From the NCBI GenBank assembly GCA_963708645.1, contig CAVPTA010000002.1, positions 307,130 through 371,129 of the forward strand: a stretch of DNA of 64,000 nucleotides, written 5' to 3'. Shown one piece after another: positions 45,209-54,132 of this stretch. Position 1 is the stretch's first letter. Each line of letters starts with the position of its first letter. Under the pieces are notes generated by a model, which had not been told where the DNA came from, did not search any database, and saw only the letters and a list, made by a program, of their open reading frames with translations. This DNA comes from RYN-133 sp963708645 (GTDB lineage: Bacteria; Actinomycetota; Actinomycetes; Mycobacteriales; Jatrophihabitantaceae). A program made the translations under genes and the position numbers.

Positions 45209-47047
45209 TCACCCGGCGGGGTGCACGACGAGTGCCGAGCCGCCGCCCTCGCGGACCTTTTCCGCAACGGCCTGGTACCGACCGGACCCGAGCGATTGCA
45301 CGCCGGTCGCGTCACCGATGTAGGTGAGCAGCGGCGACAGTGATCCGGTCACCAGCGAGAAGTTCTCGCCGTACTTGTCGTGCAGTTGCTTGGCGAGATC
45401 GCTGTCGTAGAACTGCTGTTCGGCCTGGCTGGTGGACGAGTCGCGCTGCGACACGCGTGGCGCCCACAGCGCGTCCGGTAGCGACATACCGAAGTCGATG
45501 TGGTTCACCAGGATCTGCAGGACGGTCGTGATGATCGTCGAACCGCCCGGCGACCCGACTGCAAAGTCGAACTTTCCGTTGTGCAGCACGATCGTGGGCG
45601 ACATGCTCGATCGCGGCCGCTTGCCCGCGGCGGGCTGGTTCGGGTCGAAGCGCTGCGAGGTCAGCGGCACGAAGTCGAAGTCGGTCATCTCGTTGTTGAG
45701 CAGGAATCCGCGGCCCGGCACGGTCATGCCGGTACCGGCGATCTCTTCGATGGTGTTGGTGTAGCTGACCACGTTGCCCCACCGGTCGACGGTCACCAGA
45801 TGGTTGGTGTGCATGCCCTCGTGGGACGCAGTGCTCCCCTTCGCGCTCGAGCCGCAACCGCCGTACGGCGGGTAGGGGTTGCCGGGCTGTGCCGGCGAGG
45901 TGAGCGCGTGGTCGGTGATCAGGCACGACCGGGTTGCGGCATAGGCGGGGTCGAGCAGCCCGTGCTGCGGCACGTCGACGTAGTCCGAGTCGCCGATGTA
46001 GGCGTTGCGGTCGGCGAAGGCCAGTCTGGACGCCTCGAGGTAGTGGAACAGCGCCTTTGCTCGCGGCTCCGAACCCAGGTTCCAGTGCGACAGGATGTTC
46101 AGCGCCTCACCGACCGTGAGGCCGCCCGACGACGGCGGCGCCATGCCGTACACGTCGAGGCCGCGATAGTTCACGTGCGTCGGCTTGCGGGTGGGTGCGG
46201 TGTAGTCGGCCAGATCCTTGCGCGTCATGAAGCCGGGGCGAATCGGGAAATCGCTGTCACCCGAAACCGGCGGATGCTGCACGGTGTGCGCGATCTCGGT
46301 CGCGAGTGGCCCGCGATAGAGATAGCTCGGCCCGTGCTCGGCCAGCTGCGAGTACGTCCGCGCCAGGTCGGGGTTACGCAGCACCGTCCCGATCGGAAGC
46401 GGTTGTCCGGCCTTGGTCAGGAACAGTTTGCGGCTGCTGGTGAACGACTGCAGGTCAGCGAGTGAGTCCTGCTCCTGCTGATTGAAGTTCTTGTCGACGA
46501 CGAAGCCGTGCTTGGCAATCCCGATCGCGGGACGCAGATCGCTCGCGAAGCTGTGCGCCCCATAGTTCCGCACCGCCTTGGCCCAGGTGGCCACCATGCC
46601 GGGAACTCCTACCGCCAGGCCCGAACGGCGAGCGTGCTCGAAGTCCATGGCGGTGCCGGGCGGGTCCTGGAACATCGTCGAGGTGCACTTGGCCGGGCAT
46701 TTCTCGCGACCGTCGATCGTGACGACGCGATGCTGCTTGGCCAGGTAGATCACCATGAAGCCGCCACCGCCGGGGCCGGCCACGAACGGTTCGGTCACAC
46801 CGAGCGCGCTCGCCGTCGCAACCGCCGCATCGATCGCGTTGCCACCATGTCGCAACACCGCGATGCCCGCACGGCTCGCATCTAGGTCGGCCGAGGTGAC
46901 CGCACCCCCGCTGCCGACAGCGACCGCCTGCTTCGTGGCAGATCGAGCGGAGCTACCGGCCGGGGCGGCTCCGGCATGGCTCGGCACGACCAGGGTGGTC
47001 GCGGCGAGCAGGGCACTGGCGGTGACGATCAGCGGACGTGTGTGCAC
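45209..47047 (-). CDS. ggt: Gamma-glutamyltransferase, secreted
   Basis: A 612-residue gamma-glutamyltranspeptidase with a Sec signal peptide (about residues 1-28, ending near 'SHAGAAP'). The autoprocessing/nucleophile Thr is in 'EGMHTNHLVTVDRWGNVVSY', followed by 'TNTIEEIAGTGM' and 'GFLLNNEMTDF', all typical. The enzyme cleaves gamma-glutamyl bonds outside the cell. In actinomycetes, where mycothiol replaces glutathione, it may act on imported glutathione or poly-gamma-glutamate-like material. Confidence 0.93.
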   Translation of the reverse strand: MHTRPLIVTASALLAATTLVVPSHAGAAPAGSSARSATKQAVAVGSGGAVTSADLDASRAGIAVLRHGGNAIDAAVATASALGVTEPFVAGPGGGGFMVIYLAKQHRVVTIDGREKCPAKCTSTMFQDPPGTAMDFEHARRSGLAVGVPGMVATWAKAVRNYGAHSFASDLRPAIGIAKHGFVVDKNFNQQEQDSLADLQSFTSSRKLFLTKAGQPLPIGTVLRNPDLARTYSQLAEHGPSYLYRGPLATEIAHTVQHPPVSGDSDFPIRPGFMTRKDLADYTAPTRKPTHVNYRGLDVYGMAPPSSGGLTVGEALNILSHWNLGSEPRAKALFHYLEASRLAFADRNAYIGDSDYVDVPQHGLLDPAYAATRSCLITDHALTSPAQPGNPYPPYGGCGSSAKGSTASHEGMHTNHLVTVDRWGNVVSYTNTIEEIAGTGMTVPGRGFLLNNEMTDFDFVPLTSQRFDPNQPAAGKRPRSSMSPTIVLHNGKFDFAVGSPGGSTIITTVLQILVNHIDFGMSLPDALWAPRVSQRDSSTSQAEQQFYDSDLAKQLHDKYGENFSLVTGSLSPLLTYIGDATGVQSLGSGRYQAVAEKVREGGGSALVVHPAG

Positions 47048-47121
47048 GCGCGGTGGTTACCCGACGAATGGTGTGAAATATCACCAAATCCGCGAATGGC
47101 CGCCTGGTGTCGTCTCGACTT

Positions 47122-47577
47122 TCAGTCGAGGTCGAGCAGTTCCAACGCAGTCCACGTTCCGACAGCGGCCACCGCAGCGGCGCCGACCACCGTTCCCGCC
47201 GCCCGCGGGCCGCGAGCCGGACCGCTCTTGAGGGCTGCGGCGATCGCCGCTGCATCCACGAGATCCGCCCCGGCACCTGCCAGCAACCATGGCACGGCAC
47301 GGCGTCCTGTCCCTGCGTGCAGGGTCCCGGCGCCGAGAGCGATGTCGCGAGCGGCGGTCATCCGCGCGAGGAACGCCATCCGCTTCGCTGTGGCGCTGTC
47401 GACTCCGAGCATGCGTACCGAGAACGTCGGCGCGAGCAGGAAGGCGGTCCCGATTGCCACCCGGCCGAAGCCGATCGCTGCGGCAACGACCTGGACCGAA
47501 GGTAAGAATTTGCGCCCGGACGAAACCAAATGGGCCCCTGCCTCGTAATCCTTGGTAACGGTGTCGAGAAGTGGCAT
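47122..47577 (-). CDS. Hypothetical membrane protein
   Basis: A 151-residue protein with an amphipathic start and about four hydrophobic segments ('VQVVAAAIGFGRVAIGTAFL', 'ARDIALGAGTLHAG', 'LLAGAGADLVDAAAIAAAL', 'GTVVGAAAVAAVGTWTALEL'). Families of this size with 'GxxRxxxGxxxLxAP' near the first helix are common in actinomycetes without assigned function. It is divergent from rbpA with 218 bases between starts, which is where the sigma-R-type promoter lies. Confidence 0.6.
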   Translation of the reverse strand: MPLLDTVTKDYEAGAHLVSSGRKFLPSVQVVAAAIGFGRVAIGTAFLLAPTFSVRMLGVDSATAKRMAFLARMTAARDIALGAGTLHAGTGRRAVPWLLAGAGADLVDAAAIAAALKSGPARGPRAAGTVVGAAAVAAVGTWTALELLDLD

Positions 47578-47648
47578 CGAAGCTCCAAATCACTGGGCAG
47601 TGCGCCTGAGAGATCGCGGTGTCGGTGGGTTACCGATGAGTCGCTAGC

Positions 47649-47675
47649 GGGAATCATTCACCATCGTTACCCGTT
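47649..47675 (+). promoter_or_regulatory. Sigma-R-type promoter of rbpA
   Basis: GGGAAT at 47649-47654 and GTT at 47673-47675 with exactly 18 bases between, matching the sigma-R consensus GGAAT-N18-GTT known from Streptomyces. In S. coelicolor rbpA is a known sigma-R target, so position and function agree. Transcription would start near 47681 and leave a leader of about 115 bases. Confidence 0.75.
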
Positions 47676-47795
47676 GGTCACAACAGCGGTGAAACACCAC
47701 CAATCACCGACAACGTCACAGACGATGAGCACGACGATGGTCGTGGCTTTCGGTGCACAGATCCAGAGACTGAGCCAGTTCAGGAGGTGTCGATC

Positions 47796-48143
47796 ATGGC
47801 AGATCGCACGCTACGTGGCAGTCGGCTGGGCGCGATCAGCTACGAGACCGAGTACGGCGCCGAGCCCGCGCCGCGCAATGTGGCGGCCTACCGCTGCCAG
47901 CGCGGGCACGAGTTCAGCGTCCCGTTCTCGGAGGAGGCGGACATTCCCACGACGTGGGAGTGCCGACTCGACGGAACAACGGGGTTGCTCATTGACGGCC
48001 CCGAGCCGGAGGCCAAGAAGGTCAAGCCGGCACGTACTCACTGGGACATGCTGATGGAGCGGCGTTCAATCGCCGATCTCGAGGAAGTTCTCGCCGAGCG
48101 CCTGGACGTCCTGCGCGCCCGGCGCGGGCAGAAGAGCGCGTAA
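47796..48143 (+). CDS. rbpA: RNA polymerase-binding protein RbpA
   Basis: A 115-residue RbpA, the actinomycete transcription activator that binds the group 1 sigma factor and RNA polymerase and stabilises open complexes. The diagnostic start is 'MADRTLRGSRLGAISYETEY', the zinc/structural core is 'YRCQRGHEFSVPFSEEADIP' with 'WECRLDG', and the sigma-interaction helix is 'RTHWDMLMERRS'. The ATG has AGGAGGTG at 47783-47789. A long terminator hairpin follows. Confidence 0.97.
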   Translation: MADRTLRGSRLGAISYETEYGAEPAPRNVAAYRCQRGHEFSVPFSEEADIPTTWECRLDGTTGLLIDGPEPEAKKVKPARTHWDMLMERRSIADLEEVLAERLDVLRARRGQKSA

Positions 48144-48156
48144 CAGCCCGCCAGAC

Positions 48157-48206
48157 AAACACCACGACGCCGTCCGGACTTAGGTCCGGGCGGCGTTGTT
48201 GTGTTT
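48157..48206. terminator. Bidirectional terminator between rbpA and ppm1
   Basis: A long stem of about 23 bp with few mismatches and a TTAG loop (48180-48183): AAACACCACGACGCC...CGGAC pairs with GTCCGGGCGGCGTTG...GTTT. A-rich and T-rich ends on the two sides make it work for both convergent genes. Its right arm reaches the stop codon of ppm1. Confidence 0.85.
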
Positions 48207-48963
48207 ACCGCTGGTTCAGCTTCGACTCTTTGCGCCGCAGCGCGGTTCGCAGCTGCGCCACGCGGTGTTGAGCGCCCCACTGCCCCACCCGCACAAGTGC
48301 TTCGCGCACGATCGCACCGCTCATCTTCGACTCGCCACGTTCGCGTTCGGCGAAGGTGATCGGTACCTCGACGATGCGGAACCCCGCCTGCAGCACGCGC
48401 CAGGCCAGATCGACCTGGAAGCAGTAGCCCTGCGAGCTGACCGCCCGGTAATCGATCGCCTCCAGCACCTCGCGGCGATAGGCCCGGTAGCCGCCGGTGG
48501 CGTCGCGTACATGGATGCCGAGCGCAACCCGCACGTAGATGTTCGCGCCCCGCGACAGGAACTCGCGCCGCCTCGGCCAGTTGACGATCGCGCCGCCGGG
48601 AATCCAGCGTGAGCCCAGCACGACGTCGGCATGCTCGAGCGCGGCCAGCATGCGCGGCAGTTGCTCGGGCGCGTGCGAACCGTCGGCGTCCATCTCGACG
48701 AGAACGTCGTGCCCGCGGGAAAGGCCCCAGTCGAAGCCGGCGACGTAGGCGGCGCCGAGGCCGGCCTTGCCCGGTCGGTGCAGCACGTGCACACGCGGAT
48801 CGCCGGCCGCCAGCGACTCTGCGATCGCACCGGTCCCGTCCGGGCTGGCGTCATCGGCCACGAGCACGTGGGCATCGGGAAGCGCCGCGTGCAGCCGCTC
48901 GATGATGCGTGCGACGTTCTCGCGCTCGTTGTACGTCGGGACGATGACCAGGACCGAACTCAT
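48205..48963 (-). CDS. ppm1: Polyprenol-phosphate mannose synthase (GT2)
   Basis: A 252-residue GT2 glycosyltransferase that transfers mannose from GDP-mannose to polyprenyl phosphate at the cytoplasmic face. The start 'VLVIVPTYNERENVARIIER' and the acidic metal site 'HDVLVEMDADGSHAPEQLP' are typical, and 'GSRWIPGGAIVNWP' is the family signature. There is no membrane domain. Its ATG overlaps the TGA of lnt (ATGA). In mycobacteria Ppm1 is fused to an Lnt domain; here the two are separate but coupled. The product feeds O-mannosylation and lipomannan-type pathways. Confidence 0.93.
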   Translation of the reverse strand: MSSVLVIVPTYNERENVARIIERLHAALPDAHVLVADDASPDGTGAIAESLAAGDPRVHVLHRPGKAGLGAAYVAGFDWGLSRGHDVLVEMDADGSHAPEQLPRMLAALEHADVVLGSRWIPGGAIVNWPRRREFLSRGANIYVRVALGIHVRDATGGYRAYRREVLEAIDYRAVSSQGYCFQVDLAWRVLQAGFRIVEVPITFAERERGESKMSGAIVREALVRVGQWGAQHRVAQLRTALRRKESKLNQR

Positions 48964-50528
48964 GTAGTAACCACTTCCTGCTTTCTGCTCACACGGGACG
49001 AGGTGACCACGACCGCCAGCGCCAGCACCGCCAAAGCCGTGAGCACCCATTCCGGTATCTCACCGAGGGCGATCGCCGGTGTAGTTCCGGTTTCCAACGG
49101 GACCGAGGCGCTGAGCAACGCAGGCCGGAACAGTGTGCCTGACTCTCGGATCATGTCGCCGTCCGGCGTGATGATCGCCGATACGCCGGTCGTCGAGACC
49201 TGCACCACGGTGCGGCCCGTCTCGATGGCCCGCAGCTTGCTCATCGCGAGCTGCTGGTAGGTCTCGGCGGTGTGGCCGAAGGTCGCGTTGTTCGTCTGTA
49301 CGACGACCAGTTGCGCGCCCGCGTCAACCGACGACTGCACCAGGTTGTCGTACGCGACCTCGAAACAGATGACGTCGCCGATCGGCACCGGGCCGCCGGT
49401 GAGCAGCCCGTTGCCGGTGCCGGCGACCATGTCCTGGGTCACCAGTTTGGCGGCCGAGCTGACCGCCTCCGCGATCGTGCGCAGCGGCATGTATTCGGCG
49501 AACGGCACCGGGTGCCGCTTGATGTACATCGCGCCGGGGCCGGTCGTCGGTGACCAGAGGATGCCGGCGTTGCGGCGATGCTTCGGACCGGGCCCCGACA
49601 GGATCGCGCCGACGAGCACCGGTGCGTTCACCGCCTGCACCGCATGCGTGATCTCTGCCGCTGCCGACTTGTCGACGAGCGGGTCGACATCCGAGGCATT
49701 CTCGGGCCAGAGCACCAGTTGCGGCTGCGCGACCCGTCCCGACTTGATCTCGGCGGCGAGCCGCATCGTCTGGGCCACGTGGTTGTCGAGCACCTGGCGG
49801 GCGCGGTCCTCGAAGCCGAGCCCGCGGTCGGGGACGCTGCCTTGGACGAGCGCAATGCGCAGGGGTGTTCCGGACGGCGTTGATCGGGTCAGCCCCCATA
49901 CCGCACCGGCAACGGGCAGCACGGCCAGGACGACCGCAGCGGCGACAATGCGCCGAGGCGCCCGTGCCGGCAGGGCCGTGCTCAACAGCCACAGCCCGGC
50001 GCCGGTGAAGGCGACCGCGAACGTGAGCAGCGGTGCTCCGCCCAGGGCGATGAACCAGCGCAACGGAGAGTCCTGCTGGCTGAAGGCGAGCCGCCCCCAC
50101 GGGAACCCGCCGAACGGGAGCCGGTCGCGCAACGCCTCTTCCAGCACCCATGAACACGCCACCCAGGCTGCCGCGCCGGGCAGCCGCTGGACAGTGGCGA
50201 GCACGGCCCCCAGGAACGCCATGAAACACGCCTCGGCGACCGCCAGGATCAGCCACGGCGCCGCGCCGACGTACTCGCCCGTCCAGTGCAGCAGTGGGAC
50301 GAAGAAGCCGAGCCCGTAGAGCAGACCGAGCCATGCGCCGGTGCGGGCGCGGCGACCGTCCACAGCCCACGAGAATCCGGCGACGCCGAGAATCGCGAGG
50401 GGCCAGATGCCGACGCGCGGAAACGCGAACGCGGTGGCGATGCCGGCGGCGAGTGCGGCGACCGCCGCCCACCGCACCGGCGCGGTCGCGTCGGCGTCCC
50501 GCACCGGGACGGGCCACCGCGAGGACAT
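48960..50528 (-). CDS. lnt: Apolipoprotein N-acyltransferase
   Basis: A 522-residue Lnt with about six N-terminal helices and a carbon-nitrogen-hydrolase domain. The catalytic triad is visible as Glu in 'LWPENASD', Lys in 'YIKRHPVPFAEY' and Cys in 'VICFEVAYDNL'. A C-terminal helix follows. It adds the third acyl chain to lipoproteins, of which this window encodes several. The ATG at 50528 is chosen; the long upstream extension of the frame is only an overlap with the amidohydrolase gene. Coupled to ppm1. Confidence 0.93.
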   Translation of the reverse strand: MSSRWPVPVRDADATAPVRWAAVAALAAGIATAFAFPRVGIWPLAILGVAGFSWAVDGRRARTGAWLGLLYGLGFFVPLLHWTGEYVGAAPWLILAVAEACFMAFLGAVLATVQRLPGAAAWVACSWVLEEALRDRLPFGGFPWGRLAFSQQDSPLRWFIALGGAPLLTFAVAFTGAGLWLLSTALPARAPRRIVAAAVVLAVLPVAGAVWGLTRSTPSGTPLRIALVQGSVPDRGLGFEDRARQVLDNHVAQTMRLAAEIKSGRVAQPQLVLWPENASDVDPLVDKSAAAEITHAVQAVNAPVLVGAILSGPGPKHRRNAGILWSPTTGPGAMYIKRHPVPFAEYMPLRTIAEAVSSAAKLVTQDMVAGTGNGLLTGGPVPIGDVICFEVAYDNLVQSSVDAGAQLVVVQTNNATFGHTAETYQQLAMSKLRAIETGRTVVQVSTTGVSAIITPDGDMIRESGTLFRPALLSASVPLETGTTPAIALGEIPEWVLTALAVLALAVVVTSSRVSRKQEVVTT

Positions 50529-50581
50529 CCGTCGAGTATCACCGAGCGCGGTATCGGGGCGGCTCCGGCTCTCAGTGCGGC

Positions 50582-52108
50582 TCACCCGAGCCGTCCCGCG
50601 TCGAAGATGGTGCGTCCGTCGCGGACGGTTGCGAGGCACTGCGGCAGCTCGGCGGACGGGCTCAGGCCGGGCAGGCCGGTCGCGGGGTCGAGGGCAGCTG
50701 CATCCCAGACGGCGAAGGTAGCGGCAGCGCCGGCGGCGAGCTCTCCCCCTGCGCGCCCGGCAGCAGCCCAGCCGCCGACCGTATGCGCTGCGAACGCCGT
50801 CTCGACGTCGAGTCCAGCGTGCGACTCGTGCGGATGCACCGCCGCGCGCACCGCCGCCCACGGGCCGAGCGCGGTCACCGGCGCGTCCGATCCGAAGGCG
50901 AGGGGCACGCCGGCAGCGGCCAGGGCGGCCAAGGGGTTCAGCTCGCGCGCACGGTCGGGGCCCAGTCGAGTGGCATACATGCCGTTCGGGCCGCCCCATT
51001 CGGCGTCGAACACCGGCTGGACGGACGCGGTGAGCCCGATGCGTGCCATCCGCTGCGGGTCGTGGACGTATTCGGCGTGTTCGACGCGGTGCCCCGGCCC
51101 GACGCGACGGCCCAGCCGATCGGAAGCGAGCTCGAACGCGTCGAGCACCTGGTCGACGGCCGCATCGCCGATCGCGTGGAACCCGGCCTGCATCCCGGCC
51201 TCGGCGCACAGCCGCACGTGCTCGGCCACGTCGGCAGTCTCGAAGCGCAGCATGCCGGTCGTGTCGGGCCGATCGGCGTACGGCACGTGCAGCGCGGCGG
51301 TGTGCGAGCCGAGCGAACCGTCGCAGAACAGATCGCCGGCTGCGCCGACAGCGCCGAGTTCGCGAGCCCTTTCGACGCCGAACAACTCGCCCCAGTAGCC
51401 GATCACCTCGGGCAGTGGCTCGTGGCGGGCAAGTGCAAGCAGGCCCCGGAGATCGTCCTCGCTCGAGATGGCCGGGCCGGCCATCTCGTGGACGCAGGCG
51501 ATGCCCAGCGCAGCCGCTCGCTGCAGGGCGGCACGCTGCAGTTCGGCGGTGCGGCCAGGCCCGAGCGCGCCCAATGCTGCAATCCGGGCCGCATCGTGCG
51601 CCGCGCGGGTGAGCAGGCCGTCCGGGCGGTAACCGGCGAGCTCACGCACGCCGGAAATGCTGGCGAGCAGCGCCGACGACACGACCGCGCTGTGCGCGTC
51701 GACCCGAGCCAGGTACACCAGGCCGCCGTAACCCGCCCGGTCGAGCTCTGCGGCTGTGGGGGCTCGCTGCTCGGGCCACCCCGTGTCGTCCCAGCCGCCG
51801 CCGAGCACCGGCCTGCCACGGCCCGCACGCGCGCTGCGCTCGACCCGCTCCAACGCCTCGCGCAGCGAGCCCGCGCCGGCCAGATCGAGCGCCGTCAGCG
51901 CCAATCCCGTGCCGGTCGCGTGCATATGGGCGTCCACGAAGGCCGGCGTCACCAGTGCGCCGGCCAGATCGACGACCCGCGTCCCAGTGCGTGGATCGGC
52001 CTGCTCGTCGCGTCCGGTCCAGACGATCGAGCCACCGTCGATGATCATCGCGGTTTCGTCACGAACCGCCCGACGGTACAGCCGACCGTTGCGGTAAAGG
52101 GTGCGCAC
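50582..52108 (-). CDS. Amidohydrolase family 3 protein, YtcJ-like
   Basis: A 508-residue metal-dependent amidohydrolase. The metal motif HxH is 'FVDAHMHATGTG', further ligands are in 'HEMAG', 'GFHAIGDAAVDQVLDAFE' and 'RVEHAEYV', and the acidic ligand is in 'AFGSDAPVTALGPW'. YtcJ/LAF3-like members act on unknown amide or formamide substrates. The GTG at 52108 is preferred since the beta-sandwich strand 'TLYRNGRLY' follows directly. It lies 53 bases upstream of lnt, a neighbourhood that is conserved in many actinomycetes. Confidence 0.88.
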   Translation of the reverse strand: MRTLYRNGRLYRRAVRDETAMIIDGGSIVWTGRDEQADPRTGTRVVDLAGALVTPAFVDAHMHATGTGLALTALDLAGAGSLREALERVERSARAGRGRPVLGGGWDDTGWPEQRAPTAAELDRAGYGGLVYLARVDAHSAVVSSALLASISGVRELAGYRPDGLLTRAAHDAARIAALGALGPGRTAELQRAALQRAAALGIACVHEMAGPAISSEDDLRGLLALARHEPLPEVIGYWGELFGVERARELGAVGAAGDLFCDGSLGSHTAALHVPYADRPDTTGMLRFETADVAEHVRLCAEAGMQAGFHAIGDAAVDQVLDAFELASDRLGRRVGPGHRVEHAEYVHDPQRMARIGLTASVQPVFDAEWGGPNGMYATRLGPDRARELNPLAALAAAGVPLAFGSDAPVTALGPWAAVRAAVHPHESHAGLDVETAFAAHTVGGWAAAGRAGGELAAGAAATFAVWDAAALDPATGLPGLSPSAELPQCLATVRDGRTIFDAGRLG

Positions 52109-52133
52109 GCGGGAGAGTCTGCCAGCGAAGGTC

Positions 52134-52145
52134 GATAACGTTTCC
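52134..52145. promoter_or_regulatory. LacI-type operator candidate
   Basis: GATAACGTTTCC, with a central AACGTT palindrome like the CG-centred core of LacI-family sites. It lies in the 38-base gap between the amidohydrolase and LacI-regulator starts, so it could control both. The symmetry beyond the core is weak. Confidence 0.35.
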
Positions 52146-52146
52146 G

Positions 52147-53208
52147 GTGTCAGCGAGGGTGGTGACCCGACGGGTGGCAGCAAGCATCGAAGATGTCGCG
52201 CGCCTGGCCGGGGTTTCCATCGCGACGGTGTCGCGTGCCTTGCGTGGCCTGCCCGACGTCGCTGCGACCACCCGCAGCCGAGTGCTCGAGGCGGCGTCCG
52301 AACTCGACTACGTGGCCTCCCCCTTCGCCGCGCGGCTGGCCAGCGGGCGCACCGCGACGGTGGGGGTCGTCGTCCCGTTCGTGAACCGCTGGTTCTTCGC
52401 CGAGGTGATCGACACGGTCGAGACGTCGCTGCGCAAGGCCGGCTTCGACCTGCTGCTCTACAACCTCGGCGACGAGCAGGGCCGCTCTCGCTTCTTCGAC
52501 GTGATGCCGATGCGCAAGCGCGTCGACGCGGTGCTGGTCGCGAGCCTCGTGTTGTCCGATGACGAGATCACCGCGCTCGAGTCGTTGCACTGTCCGGTCG
52601 GACTACTCGGCTTCCCACGATCAGGTTTCCTGTCGACCCGCATCGACGACATTGCGTCGGCCAGGGCGGCCGTCTCGCACCTGACGGACCTGGGCCATCG
52701 TCGTATCGCGCTCATCGGCGGCGACACGGACGACCCGATGCGCTTCACGCCGCCGCTGCACCGCGCGGACGGCTACCGCGAAGGCCTCGCTGCTGTCGGC
52801 GTCGAGGCTGATCCCGCGCTCGAGGTACTCGGCTACTTCACCCCTTCCGGCGGCGAGCAGGCCTGCCGCACGTTGATGCAGAACCCCGACCCGCCGACAG
52901 CGATCTTCGCCGAGAGTGACGAAATGGCGTGTGGCGCGATGCGAGCGCTGCGCAAGCTCGGTCGCAAGGTGCCCGACGACGTCGCGATCATCGGCTTCGA
53001 CGATCATCCGACCGCCGATCTGATGGACCTCTCGACCGTGCGGCAGCCGGTCAACGGACAGGCGCTCGACGTGACCACGCGGTTGCTCGCCACGCTCGCG
53101 TCGGGCGAGCAGCCCAACGGAGTCGCTGCCGCCAGCACCTCAGATGTCGTGCTCCCGACCGAGATCATCGTGCGCGGCAGCACCGACGCAACGCGGACGG
53201 TGTACTAG
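52147..53208 (+). CDS. LacI-family transcription regulator
   Basis: A 353-residue LacI/GalR regulator. The N-terminal HTH and hinge are 'SIEDVARLAGVSIATVSRAL' and 'SELDYVASPFAARLASG'. The periplasmic-binding-protein-like domain follows with 'GVVVPFVNRWFFAEV' and ends with 'TEIIVRGST'. The effector is probably a sugar or related small molecule, and no sugar genes lie nearby. A GTG start at 52147 is used; another GTG lies just inside. Divergent from the amidohydrolase gene, which is its most likely target besides itself. Confidence 0.9.
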   Translation: MSARVVTRRVAASIEDVARLAGVSIATVSRALRGLPDVAATTRSRVLEAASELDYVASPFAARLASGRTATVGVVVPFVNRWFFAEVIDTVETSLRKAGFDLLLYNLGDEQGRSRFFDVMPMRKRVDAVLVASLVLSDDEITALESLHCPVGLLGFPRSGFLSTRIDDIASARAAVSHLTDLGHRRIALIGGDTDDPMRFTPPLHRADGYREGLAAVGVEADPALEVLGYFTPSGGEQACRTLMQNPDPPTAIFAESDEMACGAMRALRKLGRKVPDDVAIIGFDDHPTADLMDLSTVRQPVNGQALDVTTRLLATLASGEQPNGVAAASTSDVVLPTEIIVRGSTDATRTVY

Positions 53209-53213
53209 CAACA

Positions 53214-54119
53214 ATGCTGATGCTCGTCGACGCGGCGAACCTGTACTTCCGCGCGTTCTACGCGCTCCCCGAGTCGATCACCGCGCCGGACGGCCGTCCG
53301 GTCAACGCGATCCGCGGTTATCTCGACATGACGGCAGCTCTGATCGACAAGCGCCGGCCGACGCGGCACGTCGCGTGCCTCGATCTCGATTGGCGACCGG
53401 CCTTTCGCGTGCGCGCCGTGCCGTCGTACAAAGCGCATCGCATCGCGAAGGGCGGCGGCGAGGATGTGCCGGACACCCTCAAACCGCAGATTCCCGTCCT
53501 GCTCGAGGTGCTCGCGGCGGTCGGCCTGGCAACCGCCGGCGCACAGGGTTTCGAGGCCGACGACGTGATCGCGACGATCGCGGCGCGCGACGACGACGAG
53601 GTCGAGGTCGTCAGCGGCGACCGCGATCTGCTCGCAGTCGCGACCGACCGCGTGACCGTGCTCTACACCGGCAAGGGCATCGCGAAGATGGCGGCGATGG
53701 GTCCCGACCAGGTGCAGGCCAAGTACGGCGTCCCCGCGGCGAACTATGCCGATTTCGCGATCCTGCGCGGCGACCCGAGCGACGGTCTGCCCGGCGTGCC
53801 CGGCGTCGGTGAGAAGACCGCCGCAGCGCTCGTCGCCAGGTTCGGGACGGTCGAGGACATCGTCGCTGCCGCCGACGCACGATCTGACGGCTTCCCGTCC
53901 GGATCGGCCGGCAAGATCCTGGCGGCGCGCGACTACCTCGCGGTCGCCCCCGATGCCGTGCGGGGACGGGTGGACGCAGTCGTACCGACCCTCGACGATG
54001 CGTTACCCGCCGAACCCGCCGACGCCGAACGGCTCGTCGAACTGTCCGAGCAGTTGGGCATCGATGCGTCGTTGAACCGGCTGCTCAATGCGATTCAGAA
54101 AGCGCTGGGCCTTCGCTAG
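53214..54119 (+). CDS. 5'-3' exonuclease
   Basis: A 301-residue protein related to the 5'-nuclease domain of DNA polymerase I (FEN-type). Metal-binding acidic residues are at the start ('LMLVDAANLYFRAFYAL') and in 'FEADDVIATIAARDDDEVEV' and 'VSGDRDLLAVA', and the helix-hairpin-helix is 'GLPGVPGVGEKTAAALVARFG'. It removes 5' flaps and RNA primers. It starts 5 bases after the LacI stop. A stand-alone gene like this is normal in actinomycetes. Confidence 0.93.
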   Translation: MLMLVDAANLYFRAFYALPESITAPDGRPVNAIRGYLDMTAALIDKRRPTRHVACLDLDWRPAFRVRAVPSYKAHRIAKGGGEDVPDTLKPQIPVLLEVLAAVGLATAGAQGFEADDVIATIAARDDDEVEVVSGDRDLLAVATDRVTVLYTGKGIAKMAAMGPDQVQAKYGVPAANYADFAILRGDPSDGLPGVPGVGEKTAAALVARFGTVEDIVAAADARSDGFPSGSAGKILAARDYLAVAPDAVRGRVDAVVPTLDDALPAEPADAERLVELSEQLGIDASLNRLLNAIQKALGLR

Positions 54120-54132
54120 TTCACGCCAGCCG

